DNA from: Sclerurus mexicanus
Lineage: Eukaryota; Chordata; Aves; Passeriformes; Furnariidae
DNA length: 64,000 nucleotides
NCBI GenBank assembly: GCA_013396755.1
Contig: VWZF01003025.1
Location: 125,002-189,001, forward strand
Direction of reading: 5' to 3'
Shown here in pieces: positions 1-12,600 of the stretch (the first letter of the stretch is position 1; each line of letters opens with the position of its first letter). Both the position numbers and the translations under genes were made by a program. The notes below the pieces were generated by a model. It saw nothing but the letters and a program-made list of their open reading frames with translations, did no database searches and was not told the origin of the DNA.

Positions 1-601
1 GAAGGATTAATTTAGATTAACCCATTATTTTAGTGCCTGTTACACTCCTTACTGATCTCTTCAGAGAAAGCATTTCTTAAAATAATCTGGAGTGCTTATT
101 CTGAAAAAGAAGTGTTGTAATTTCTTTTGCTCCAGTTTTTGTCCTGGAGTATTTTGATTTATTTTATGCTAGCCACATTTATCAGGTGATGGCAGCTGTG
201 TTTCTTCTACAAAGAAGAGAGAGTGAACAGCACTGTGCACAGACTGTCTTTCCAGATATCTTGCTGTGTGGTTTAGAAAATCTTGTCTCTTCAGAGCATT
301 ATAGTCCCTGCAGACATGATGACATTTTAGCCTTGAACTCTTTAACACTGTTTTTGTTCTATTATAATCTCACACTCGAAGAGTTTTAAAAAATATAAAG
401 TGAAATGGTGCATAAACGAGAAGGCAATATACAGGATATGGCTGTGCTATGGGCTTTAAACCCAGGCTTTTCTAAATTCAGAGAAGAGTTTATTTGTATG
501 TCTTTCAGGATAGCAAAGGCATGTATCATTTGTTAGCCTTTCTAAACACTGGGAAATAAAGGGATTTATGAGTTGTGTAGTGAGTACTTTTTCCTTTTCA
601 G
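1..601 (+). other. ADAMTS16 intron, 3' part, upstream of exon 1 of this window
   Basis: AT-rich intronic sequence ending in a pyrimidine-rich acceptor (ttttccttttcag) at 589-601. Short frames in it show no ADAMTS or other recognisable similarity. The preceding coding exon is outside the window. Confidence 0.75.
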
Positions 602-697
602 GATATATGCAAATCTCTCTGGTGTCACAAAGTGGGTCACAGGTGTGAGACAAAGTTCATGCCCGCAGCAGAAGGAACAGCTTGTGGTATAAGTATG
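602..697 (+). CDS. ADAMTS16: ADAMTS16 exon 1 of window (disintegrin-like domain end)
   Basis: Encodes residues 1-32, phase 0 at both ends. It begins DICKSLWCHKV and ends EGTACGISM. The CxxLWC pattern followed by C(E)TKFMPAAEGT is the conserved C-terminal part of the ADAMTS disintegrin-like module, with five cysteines. The acceptor is ttttcag at 595-601 and the donor is ATG|gtaagt. The catalytic domain exons must lie upstream. Confidence 0.93.
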
Positions 698-3600
698 GTA
701 AGTTGTTTTATAGATACAACAATTCTAACTTGTTTTTAGACTGTACTGGGACAAATACAAGCTCCCATCCAGGGCAGTTTTATCCATACCCCCAGACTTG
801 CTCCCATGGACTTCCAGGTTGCTCTGTGAGATTCCCTTGTGATGCATAGTCAGGACGGGTCCTCACAGTGGTACCTGTCTGATGGCAGGGTGTGATGCCT
901 CTCCCGTGGAGCTGTGGGATAAGATACCTCTGACAAATCTTAATCAGTAAGAGAAGTCATTAATTATAACAGAAGTCCACTCGGCTGTGAGCATTCCTTA
1001 AGATGTAATATTCCCATACAGACTAAGGCCATCATGCATATTGTCAGCAGTGATTCCCACTAAAACAGCTTTTTTGCTTGAGTCAAACTTTCTAATTCAC
1101 TCTCATCTTGTTTGTATTTACTCTCATCTTGTTTGAGTTTGAGTTCGAGTCGAACCTTCTAATTTACTCTCATCTGCAGTTACCCGAAATATTTTCTTTT
1201 CCTGTAATGTTTCTCCCAGTAGAATATTGTTTTGATTTTCAAGATACTGACAAATGTTCTATTTTGCTTTTGCTCCTTGTGCAGTCTCTCCTGATTGAAT
1301 CATAAAAGGGAGTAATTCTAGCAGGCTGTTTGTAAATTACATGGGAAATGGTGAGGCTCTGCAGCAAGGTCCATAAAGTAACATGGATTTTTGGGGGAAG
1401 AGTAAACCTAGAAAAATCACTCTCCAAGAGAACAGTTTTGAAAATTTGTACCTCAGAGATCTTCAACTCAGAACTTGGAAAAATTTTAGTACATTACTTA
1501 CCTATCCCACTGTATGGAACACTGTCCTACTTCAGAGTCCCTGTCCTGCTGTGAACTGTTCATTGTCCAGTGGGTGACCTCACACCAAGATGTGGATTTT
1601 TATTTTTCTGCATCTGCTCGGTAGCTCTAACTCTGATGGGATATTTTTTGGCATTCTCTTGGCAGTGGTGTCGAAGAGGACAGTGTGTGAAATACGGTGA
1701 CCACGGCCCCAAGCCTGTGAATGGCCAGTGGTCAGCCTGGTCCGAGTGGTCAGAGTGTACTCGCACGTGTGGAGGTGGGGTCACGTACCAGGAAAGACAC
1801 TGCAATAATCCAAAGTAAGACATAGATATGAAAAGGTATTATTTTTATACTAATTATTTATGTTTTTAGAACAAGAAACTAGCAGAGTCTGTTTCTGTAG
1901 GGAAACGGTATATGTGGAAATGTTTGTGTGACCTTTCTCCCATGTCCAGTGTGACCGGTGGCTGAAAGACAGAACTATGTCCTGGCACTAGAAGGCACTG
2001 TCTGTCTGGAGACTGCTGGAGTAGAGAACATCTACAGCCCAGTTTTGTCCATTCATTTTGTGGCACTGCAGTTCATGAAATGCCTGCAGAAGTAACAAAC
2101 CACCATACAGACACATTCACACCTAATAGTCTAAGAGCAAGGGGAAAAGGTCTTAAGAGCTATTAAGGGTTCTAATGAGATCATATTACCCAGGATAATA
2201 AACCAAAAATGTTTAAAGTCAGCATCAGAGTGATTGTAGACAGTTGTCTTTGTATGTCACGTTCTTGGCATCCTTTTATGTTTCATGGGTTAGAGTAAAG
2301 GTGCTGAATCCTAGAATTGTGTGCTAACTCATGCAACATTTCTGGTATTTGCATCTAATTAATGTCTTACCACTGTAAATTCCTTATAATGGTATTTCAA
2401 AGCAGAGGTAAAGTGTTATCCGACCAGCATCTTTCCCATGTACTCAATTCAGTGCAACTTACAGGAGAAAAAGGATTTCGCTGGTTTATTTCATACACAA
2501 ATTCAGCAGGCATAGACACATGTATTCCTCATTGCACACAATAAAAACAGCATTTAAACTGCAGTAATAAAAAACAGAGAAAATATGACACAGTTTATAT
2601 GAGGCTGTAAAGAAGCCTCACACCTACTATACAGTGCTGCAGTAATAATATCCACGCTTCATATACTATGTTATAGGAAAATGTGAGTTAGTTAAAATAG
2701 CCTTTATTACCCTCAGCCAAGCCAATTTTTGCAGATCCGTAGCAGAGCATTTTCTCAAGCTTTTCTGTTGTTTCTCAGTATATTTTGATAAATAAAATTA
2801 CTTGGATAGTTTCCTTTATTAAACTGCTTAGCAGGAGAATGCAGGGTCTCAATTACAGGTCATATGTATAGCCCAGAATCACAGAACATGCTGAGTTGGA
2901 AGGGACTCACAAGGATCATTGAGTCTAACCCTTAGCCCTGCACAGGACCATCCCCAGGAGTCACACCATGTGCCTGAGAGTATCAATTTATATATTTTGG
3001 TTTTCCTATTTTGGTCCCTGTTTTCCTTGCTAAATTTGTCTGTGTGCTCATTGTTCTTTGCATTTATTCATGAGCCCCTCCCTTGCTCTCCCAGTGTGAC
3101 AGGAGAATGTCCCATAGTGGAAATGGTTCAGTTTGGTGCACTGGTTTAACCGATAAAGATTTCCAGGGGTCTTCAAGCAGAAGCTCTTTAACATGAAGTG
3201 GGGCAGTTATTATCATTATGCATTTAGAACCTTCATTCAGAGTGTTCTGTCTGCTCTAATATAAGTAAAAATTGATGCAAGACTTGATGCAGCCAAGTCA
3301 GCTCGATGCCAGAACTGGATCATGTTTACACCAGATTTAATGTCATTGGATTAATGATAATTCAGTTAGAGCAAAGAGAAGATAGCATACTTCTCTCAGG
3401 TACAGTGATGAAATGACAGGGCTATAACTAAGCCACACAACAGTGCACAAATATCCAAGTACCTGTATTTCCCGTGACAGCATTTTGCATAAATGTAGAG
3501 AGTAAGGAAAATAATACCATCCATTTTCCATGTTACACCACATGGAATGATTTATGGCCTAGTGCCTGTTCACTGTTCACCTCTATAACTGCACAGAAAC

Positions 3601-6600
3601 ACAGAATAATGTTTCTTCTCTTTTTGAACTTCTGAAAAATATTTCTGATGTTTATGTATTTCACTCCATATATATATATTATATGTCATATATTCATTCC
3701 ATTTTTCCTGATCCAGATTTGTGTAGGAGCTAATGTTTATTTTGTTCAAAAGCTCGATAAATGATTTTGGATAGCAAAATTTTGAAAATGACAATGAATG
3801 AAATTTCTGTAAGAGATTACAACAAGGGATGTGTATCTGGGAAGAATTGGCTGGACCCTGGAATGAGGTCAAAATAATAGACTTTTTAGGAACACCGAGG
3901 GGAGAATCTCAGTTTCTTACCAAAAACTTATACAGATGAAGAACACAGAATCGGGCTGTCGTGTGTGAAAATCTTGTTACCTGCATGTGAAATTCTCCTC
4001 CTGCAAATAATACCAAACCAACTCAATTCCCTTTCTCCTGCCAAGTTTCAGACAGCCCTTGTGGCCACACCCGAGCAGTTTTGGGTGCTCAGATTCACAC
4101 CAGCACACCCATGGGGGTCACCCGTGGTACACAGAGCTGGGCAGATTTGCTAAAATCATTATGTTTCTGTGAGTCGTCACAGTGCAGTGTCATGGATCTG
4201 GTTTTCGTACACCACAGCACTTTACAATCGAGGTGCTTTTGCAAGATAGAAATCGATAGCATAATTTAATAGTTTAGCTGGGAAAGAACCCGGAGAGTGC
4301 CCGAGAGATTTAAATTGATACCTAAATCCTGTCTGTGGGACTGCATCCTACCACTTCACAATAGTGCATTGTTCAGCAGGAGCAGAGTAGAGTTATAGGC
4401 ATGCATGCAATCAAAAGTGCTCGAACAGTTTTTTTAATCCTTTGTGTACAGTATCTGTAACAGTGATTATAGACAATGCAAAGTAATGATGCCATTTAAA
4501 ATGCTTCTAAAAAATGAAGATTGTGAAATACCTTGTAGGGCTTTCAAATGAATTCAGAATAAAATAGCTTTGTGATACTCTCATAATATGGTCACAATAT
4601 GAGCAGAAGGGTTCTTACTTGAATTTAAATGATTACAAAACATGACAAAAATAGAAGTCCAGAATTTCAGAGCCTCAATTACCTGTTGCATAAAATACTC
4701 TCCCTGATCAGATGAATTAATTCCATGATTTCTCGCTCTCTGTGTTGCGTTGCAGTGAATATCACTTTTCATAAAGTCTGCTTTCATAAAGAAGGGTACC
4801 GCAGAATTAATTTAGGCTGCTCTTGTAGCATTTTAATAGTTGCGTCTTATCTGAGGTGGAGTATTTACATCTTTGCACTTACACTCCTTTTCTAAATCCA
4901 TCTTGGGAGACTGTTTTTTCCAGTTATCCTCAGCAAGGCCTGATGCATGTCAGTCTGTGTGTGCCAGCGCTGGGGACATCCATGAGGGATGAATGAAAGC
5001 TTTCAGCTGCATCTGTACGAGGAGCTCTGTACGTGCCCTCCATGCGTTCCATTGTAAGGGTGCTTACACGAACAGTTTCTGGAGGCAGACAACTCAAAAC
5101 TCTACTGCTGGTGGAAACATCCCCAAGAAAAGTGTCATTTTTGTCAGTGTAGATGATAGTCTTTCCGCAGAAATTTGGGGGTTTAGATCTCCATCTCGTT
5201 TCCTGTGAATTACTTAACTCTTGCTGACATCTTGTTTGTAAAAATGAAGGTGGGGAAGTTTCCATCATTCTGTAGCCAACTGTTTCAGTAATGGGAGTGT
5301 ACTGTAATATTAAAATGCTGTAAAAGAGCTGGGAAACAGAATGTCTCTTTCAGAGCTCCCTTAGTTTGGGGGAATTTTATCCCATCCTCAAATGCAAGAG
5401 TGCGGCTAGAAATCACGATCGAGCCATAAATAATTCTATTATATTGTTGTTTGGTGGCATTTACTTGGAAGGAGGTTGCTTCTTTTCCTTGCACTAGAGC
5501 AGATTTGTTCTCTGGGGCTGAAGGAGGTCAGAAATCCTTCATGTGCTGAAGCTGTAAAGAAAGTCTGTAGAGAATTGAGTCAGGACCCAAGGGCTTGGCT
5601 GCCTTAACTCAAAGCTCTCACCAATTGCACAAAGTCAACATAAATACTCCCTGACTTCACTGGTGTTCCATGTCCTCCCTACCCTTCACAGACGGAATTG
5701 CCACCAACTAGGACCAAAAACTTGACTTCATTTTAAGACTTTCATCATTACAGCCAGTGTCAGTGTAGCTAGCAGGTGGCCTCAAGAAAAATCACTGGAA
5801 ATTGTTGTGGGTTTTTTCCCACAGCACGTTTTGGTGGTGCTTTAGTGCAGTTTTAAATATAGTAGCAGGTGGGTTTCCATCTCTTAAAGACTGTTTTTTC
5901 TTTCTGGAATTTATTTCCAGAATACTGGATAGCATAATGTTTAGGGATTTAAACAAACAATACATTGCAACTGTATCTTTTATGCTATTGTTATTTTAAA
6001 TTCATATTGTTAGTTAAGATATTGCTGTTTTTCAATATCTTTTATATTATTCTGGTTTTTTTTCCTTAACGTGGATAATATGGGCAGGCTCTCTACTGGA
6101 AATTTATAGCTTGTCTTCCAAGTATGTATGTCCCCTAATTTTTTTTAAAAATTGTTCTATAAATGAGTGCAAGTGTACCTTTGGTTACATTTCACTTGAT
6201 GCACAAATCATGTAATACAACAGGCAGTTCGTAGAATTCGGTGTTTTGAAGATTTGGCTCAGTCCTTGCAGATGTGTATCTGAGCATTGTGAAACTGCAC
6301 AAATGACATCAGTGAATTCCTGAGTTAAAAAGAGCAACTCTTGCATTTTACATTGTTTTACAATGCCTGTGCACAGACCAAATAGTTAGAAGACTAGTAT
6401 TCTGATAACGTAAGACACTACAAAGTAATAGAAGATGCTCTTTCCATTCTGTCCAAAACGAAGGGAAGTGCCCAGGTAAGGTCTGCTGAAGTGGATGTGA
6501 CATGTCTAAAATTATCCCTGAATTCCAACATTTTCCTAAAGCAGGATGGCTGTTCACAGTCCTTGTTTCCTCTCTTTAAAAGCACATATTTTCAAAACAA

Positions 6601-9600
6601 TTTACAGAAGAGATGAGGGAGCAAATGTAATCATTCATTCTCTTTATGTTTGATCAGTGTTATGTTATTCTTTATTAACTCTAATTGCAATAGGTAATTC
6701 TTTGCACATGTTCCTGGGTTACAGCAGAGTAAAAATACCTCTATAACAAGATTGAACCCGGCCAATACCAAATAGCCCTATAAATTTAAATTAGTGAAAA
6801 CATGACTCACCTCTAGATGGTTGCATCTTTGCTGAGCTTGCAGTGATCCAAGTAGATAATTCATGGCAACCGCTCTGCTTGGTTTTAGGAACCATGAAAA
6901 TTAATGGCTCCTATAAGAAATACTGATCTCCCAGGACAGTACATCCTCTCCTGTTCTCTGTATCCTCATACACGTGTAACATGCCAATCACACCTAAAGG
7001 ACGTTGTGCAAAATCAATTTTTTTTTTCTCTTTTTTTTTTTTTTCCCAGACCCCAGTATGGTGGCAAATTCTGCCAAGGTTCCAGTCGTGTTTATCAGCT
7101 CTGTAATAAGCAGCCCTGCCCAGCAAACAGCCTGGACTTCCGTGCCCAGCAGTGTGCAGAGTACAACAGCAAACCTTTCCGAGGCTGGTACTACAAGTGG
7201 AAGCCATACACCAAAGTGGAAGGTAATGCTGCCCCGCTCTGATGGACGGGCACTCGCAGGAAGCCCGAATTCACCCGTGTTCTTTGGGCAAATATCACCC
7301 CATGTAAGCAAACACAGAGTCAGTCGCTTGGTTTGGAATGTGTTTGCTTTCTAGCAGAGCTGGGTCCAGCCTCCTGTGTGATCCTGCCTGTATGGACATG
7401 CAGAACTGATTTGGGCTGTGAGTTCAAATCCTTGTCCCTGGCTGTTGCTACCCCCCTCTTTCATTTTATGTTACCTGTTGGTTAGTCTGAAACCCAACCA
7501 CAACCATTTCCATGGGTTTTTCAGCATGGGAAATGGAAGCTTCCACAATAACACTACCAGAATCTTCCTTCCTTTGGAATGTTCTCAGATTTCAAAACGT
7601 AACAGTGAGTCGACCTTTTGACTTTTCTGCTGGTATAGTCCCATGGCAAGTGGAAAAACAAACAATGTACTGGCATACATTTTTTAAAGTCATCTTTTAC
7701 TAAGAGATCTTTATCAAGTTCAGATCCTGATAACTATTTATTCTTTTTTTTGTGCAAGCAAGTTTATTTTTACTTTAGGCATCTTAATTTTGTGGATGTT
7801 TTGAATCTGTATTCACTTTTATCAGAGAAAACAACCTTTTTCTCTAGTTTGAAAGCCCAATTTGTAGCTGCAAATACTTGAATAAAAGTGTGTGGACTAT
7901 ATCACATCATAGCTGCTTTGTTTAGCACCTGTACAAATGTGCTTTTGATGATAATAAGTGCATAATTGAATATATATAGGCATACACCTTTCATTCATAG
8001 CCTGATTATATTTTCTTCAAAAGTCTGTGCAGACAGTTTTGTGGGTGTTTAGAAACCTGTGTCCCAACAGGCCAGTGTGAAGAGAGGAAAGAAATAATAT
8101 GATTTCACAGCATGTAACAGTGGATGTTGTATAATAGGGGGAAAAGTTCATATTTTTTAATAGAAATTAAGGTGGCCTACATTGGATTTAAAGGTAGGGG
8201 CTGTGTTGGGTAAAAGGAGCTTAAAATTAGGGACAATATGTGTAATTTTCCAAAGCAAGATGTCCCCAAGTGACTCTGAACTTGAAAATGTCTGTCCTTA
8301 CTCTCTTAGCTGCTTTACAAAATCTCCCCCAAGATATACATTTATAGTCCTGAAAACATGAGCTGGTTTCAAAATTCTTACAGGTGCTTTTCCTCTCGAG
8401 AAAGGACTATTGGAAATCCAGCTGCTGATTCAAGAATAAAAAGATACTATTTTGAGTCCAGTTTCATGTTCCTCAAAACTTTGTTGTGCTGTTTTATTTG
8501 TTGCATTTATTATTTGTATTAAAACTGTGTATTTCAGCAACTGTGATAATATTTACAATTGCATGACCTTTTGTCTGTGCAGAATTAATCAGCCCTTTAA
8601 AAGCACAACACACCATCCATGTGTGAGAAGAAATTTGACAATGGTTGGGATTTGTTGGAGGAAAAATGCTTTTGTTAGGGGACATCTGGCCTGAACCCTA
8701 GTTTTCAGCTGGAAATCTTCAGCTGATCATTTTACCATGTTATACCTTTCCCAAATTTTAACTAAACTTCAAATAAAATTATTACAGTCTCCCACTTCTC
8801 CTAATAAAAATGCAATTTGAACCTGTGAAGCAGTGGAACTGAGGTCAGGGCACAGCAGCAGAGCTAAGGCAATGTGCCTGTTCTCAGACTGGGCTGGAAG
8901 TCTTGGTTCTGTGTGCAGGCAAGCAAACCCACACATGCTTTTAAAACAGCATAATATGAGCTATTCTATTTAGTTATATTTCTGCCCATCTTGGTGTCCT
9001 AAGATGTCACCATGCACAATTAGTCCTTGTAGCTTGTACTCTAGGATGTAAGAAGAAACAATAGCAAGGGGCTTTTTTTTTTCCTTTAAAACTGTGCTGC
9101 AGGTCTGCTAATTCTTCCTTATCCTTTTGTTTTTGTTTTTTTTTGTTTGTTTGTTTGCTTTTTCCCCAGAGGAAGACAGATGTAAATTGTACTGCACAGC
9201 TGAAGACTTTGACTTTTTCTTCGCAATGTCCAGCAAAGTGAAGGATGGAACTCTGTGTTCTCCAAATAATTATGATGTTTGTATTGATGGAATATGTGAA
9301 GTAAGATAAAATTAAGTTTCTTACAATCCTATTGTCTATTTTTTAAGTGGGCAGTTGACTCCTTTATGGAAAATGCAGCTGTTTCTTCAAATTCCCTTGT
9401 GTCTGAGTCCTTCACTTGTGCCTTTTGGTTGCAGCAAGTAGGGTGTGATCATGGACTTGGTTCCAAAGCTGTATTGGATGCTTGTGGAGTTTGTAAAGGA
9501 GATAATTCAACATGCAAGTTCTTTAAAGGCCAATACTTGATCCAGCACAAAGCTAATGGTAAGGGAAACTGTTCCACATGATCATCAACTCATTGCTCTG

Positions 9601-12600
9601 TTCAATCCCCATGTAATATATTTGACTCCTTGCTCATTTGGGCAGTGGCTGAGGGTCCAGATGTGAACTGAAAATCACAGGGAGAGTGAGAGGAGAGTTC
9701 ACATTTCTCCTGTTTCTTGGTAACACAAAAGCTATGAGCATAAGTCTTGGTCAGTTAAGCATTCCTCTTGTTGCCTAAGCCACAATTTTCCTGTACGTGT
9801 GAATTTCCTCTTAAAAGAGATTTTAGTATTCAGACAAGTAAAAAAATAGCTGTCAGCAGCTCTGACTGGAATGGGACTGCAGAGCATATAAAAAGCAATA
9901 CACAGCATAATGCCAAACATGACAGTATTTCCATGTCTATTTTCAAATTAACTTGGCTGGAAGCTGTCCAGCTGATTCAGTGGAAGATCCAGTCACTGGG
10001 TGGTGGACTTTTCTTTGGTGGAACTGTCACAGGCTTCTTGGGAAATCATCTCACCATGCTGCAGTTTCTCAGGCACAAAATGCAGATAAGATTTCTGTAC
10101 CCAGGGGGGTATTTTGAGGGTCCATTTACTGCTGATCATAAGACATGTCGATACCGCAGTAATACAGGCCAGGAAATCGTTCAGGATATAGTAAGTGAGC
10201 ACTGGGTGTCAGCAGGGAGATCCTGTGCTATCCGTGGCTTTGTGAGGGCTCTGCACATCCCAGTGCACGTCACCTCGCAGCCCTTGTCCGTGACAGATGC
10301 GGGACCTCCCAGCTGCTGTAGGGAGAACTTGGTACGACAGTCACAGTGGAGCCACCATTAGCGTGCTCTGCATTTTTCGAAGGTGGACTTGCTTTTCCTT
10401 GTCTTTAGTCACAAATAAAAATTTCAGGAATTGAGCTTCCTCAGAGCCGCTCTGATTACGGGCTGTGTAACGAAGCGGGGTTAAAATCAGAGCTGGTGCA
10501 AACGGAGCGTCTTGGTGGATGGGAAGAGCTGCCTTAATTAAACTGCAGTCGTTTCCGATGGGCTCAGAACGGGTCAGCCACCTCTCTCGGTGTGACAGCT
10601 GCAGACACGCTGCTTGCTTCTTTCCCTGCAGACTACTACGCCGTGGTGACGGTGCCGGCCGGCGCGCGCAGTATCCAGCTCCAGGAGATGCAGGTCTCCA
10701 CCAGCTACCTGGCGGTCCGAAACCTCAGTAAAAAGTACTATCTGACAGGGGACTGGACCATTGACTGGCCAGGAAAGTTCCCTTTCGCTGGAACGGTTTT
10801 TGATTATCAACGCTCTTTTAACCATCCCGAGAGTCTCTATGCGGCAGGACCGACTAATGAGACGCTGGTCTTTGAAGTAAGATTTCTTCTGTTTATCCTT
10901 CCCCTGATGTCTATTACAGGATTAGTAACGACAGCTGGAGCTCTGCGCTGGAGCTCTCAGCGAGATTAAAGAACAGCGTTGAGTCACGATAGCATTCAGA
11001 CTTAATTGTGTGGTCCTGCTCAATTGAAAGGCCTTTCACTACTTTATCAATGTCCGAAGTTTAGCAAACTGTCACAAACTCAGGGAAAAGGAAGGTGCAA
11101 AAAACACACCATGCAGCATCATTTCTCAGTTGCTGCAAGATGATAATAGAGATCATAAATGCATCCCATACAGGGTATACAATAAAACTCAATAATGTGA
11201 AAATTAAATATAACATTATGGCAACACTCACTAGTAGCAGGCTCAGAAAATGCTTCTGGAGCTGCAGGTGCGTGGAGCCAGTTTCACATCCACCTTGGAA
11301 CACAGTCAAAGGTTCCTGAACCCACAGGTTCCTGTAGATTTCTGTTGATTCAGTTGTTCTAGTATAAATACTTATCTCACAATCAAATTTGCATTCCCTG
11401 CTTTGTCTGCCAGATGTTCTGTGTTGAAACTATAGTTAGCAGAAAGGAAATTCGGTATTTGCATTGTTTGTTCCAGTTTCACAATTTCAAAATTGGCCAC
11501 TGCTGCTGCTGCTGTTCTAAGAAAAATCTCTTCCTGCGTTGGTTTACTTAACCAGATTTTCTTTTAAAATGCATCAGAGCATCTGAGGGTCCATTTTTGA
11601 CTGAATCACCAAAGTCTTTGCTCCCCAGTAGCTCTGTTAGTTTGCCTGCTTTGTTAGAAAGCTCCCAGAGGTCTTTGGCTTGGTAGCTCAGCTGTTGTGT
11701 CTGTTTTGATGAATCCTTCCTTCCTTCCCTGTGAGAAGGGCTGCAGCTCCTGCCCACACCTTCCAGCAATACTCAGGTGCATGGGAACAGGTGCTGTGCC
11801 CCCTCTCCGAGGCAGCATCCCACAGTCCTTCCCCCCATCCCTGTCCCTGAAATCCACTCCCTGCAGCTGGAGCAGGGAGCCCAGACCTCCCCGTCCCACT
11901 GGCTTACCCAGCCTGGTTCTGTTAAACCACGAGAGAGAGCAAGCACAGACTGTGACATGAAATATATTCTTCAAGGATTACATAAACTTGCACAAGTATT
12001 CAGTAAAGTGTTTATTTGGAATGCTGAAGAGCTTGACTGCTATTCATACTGACTGAGTAATGTACTTACACGTGTCTTTAAGAGCCACTGAAGTCCATGG
12101 CCCATGAACACATGTTAAAGCACTTCAGGGTGAACACATGTTTTAGAATGGACACTTTGACATGGGCTAAGGGTGTGTATTTTCACAACTTGCAGTCATA
12201 ATTCTCAATGCTGTTTAAAACCCTTTCTCTCCATTGAAGAAATTTTGGGTATGTATGTTAATGGGGATCTTTAGTCCAAGGAAGAGTTTGGTCTGTAAGT
12301 TATAGACATTCTCCCCTGTCTGCAAGTCATCTCTAGAGCAGCCTTACACCAAAGAAATAACCACACTTCCAAATACCATGAAACGTTAAGCTGAGCTTTC
12401 AGGAGTCTTACTTGTCATAACACAAAGTAGATTTGAGCTGTATTATTATGGAGCTAAGTATGAATAATAAATCTCCTGCAAGACGACTTGGCTGCATATT
12501 CTGCACATACTTTGCAGAATAAAGATTAAAGAAAAAAATTTTAATGCCAAATAACACTTCTATTTTCATCCTATGAAATTATGCTAAACAGTTTTATTAA

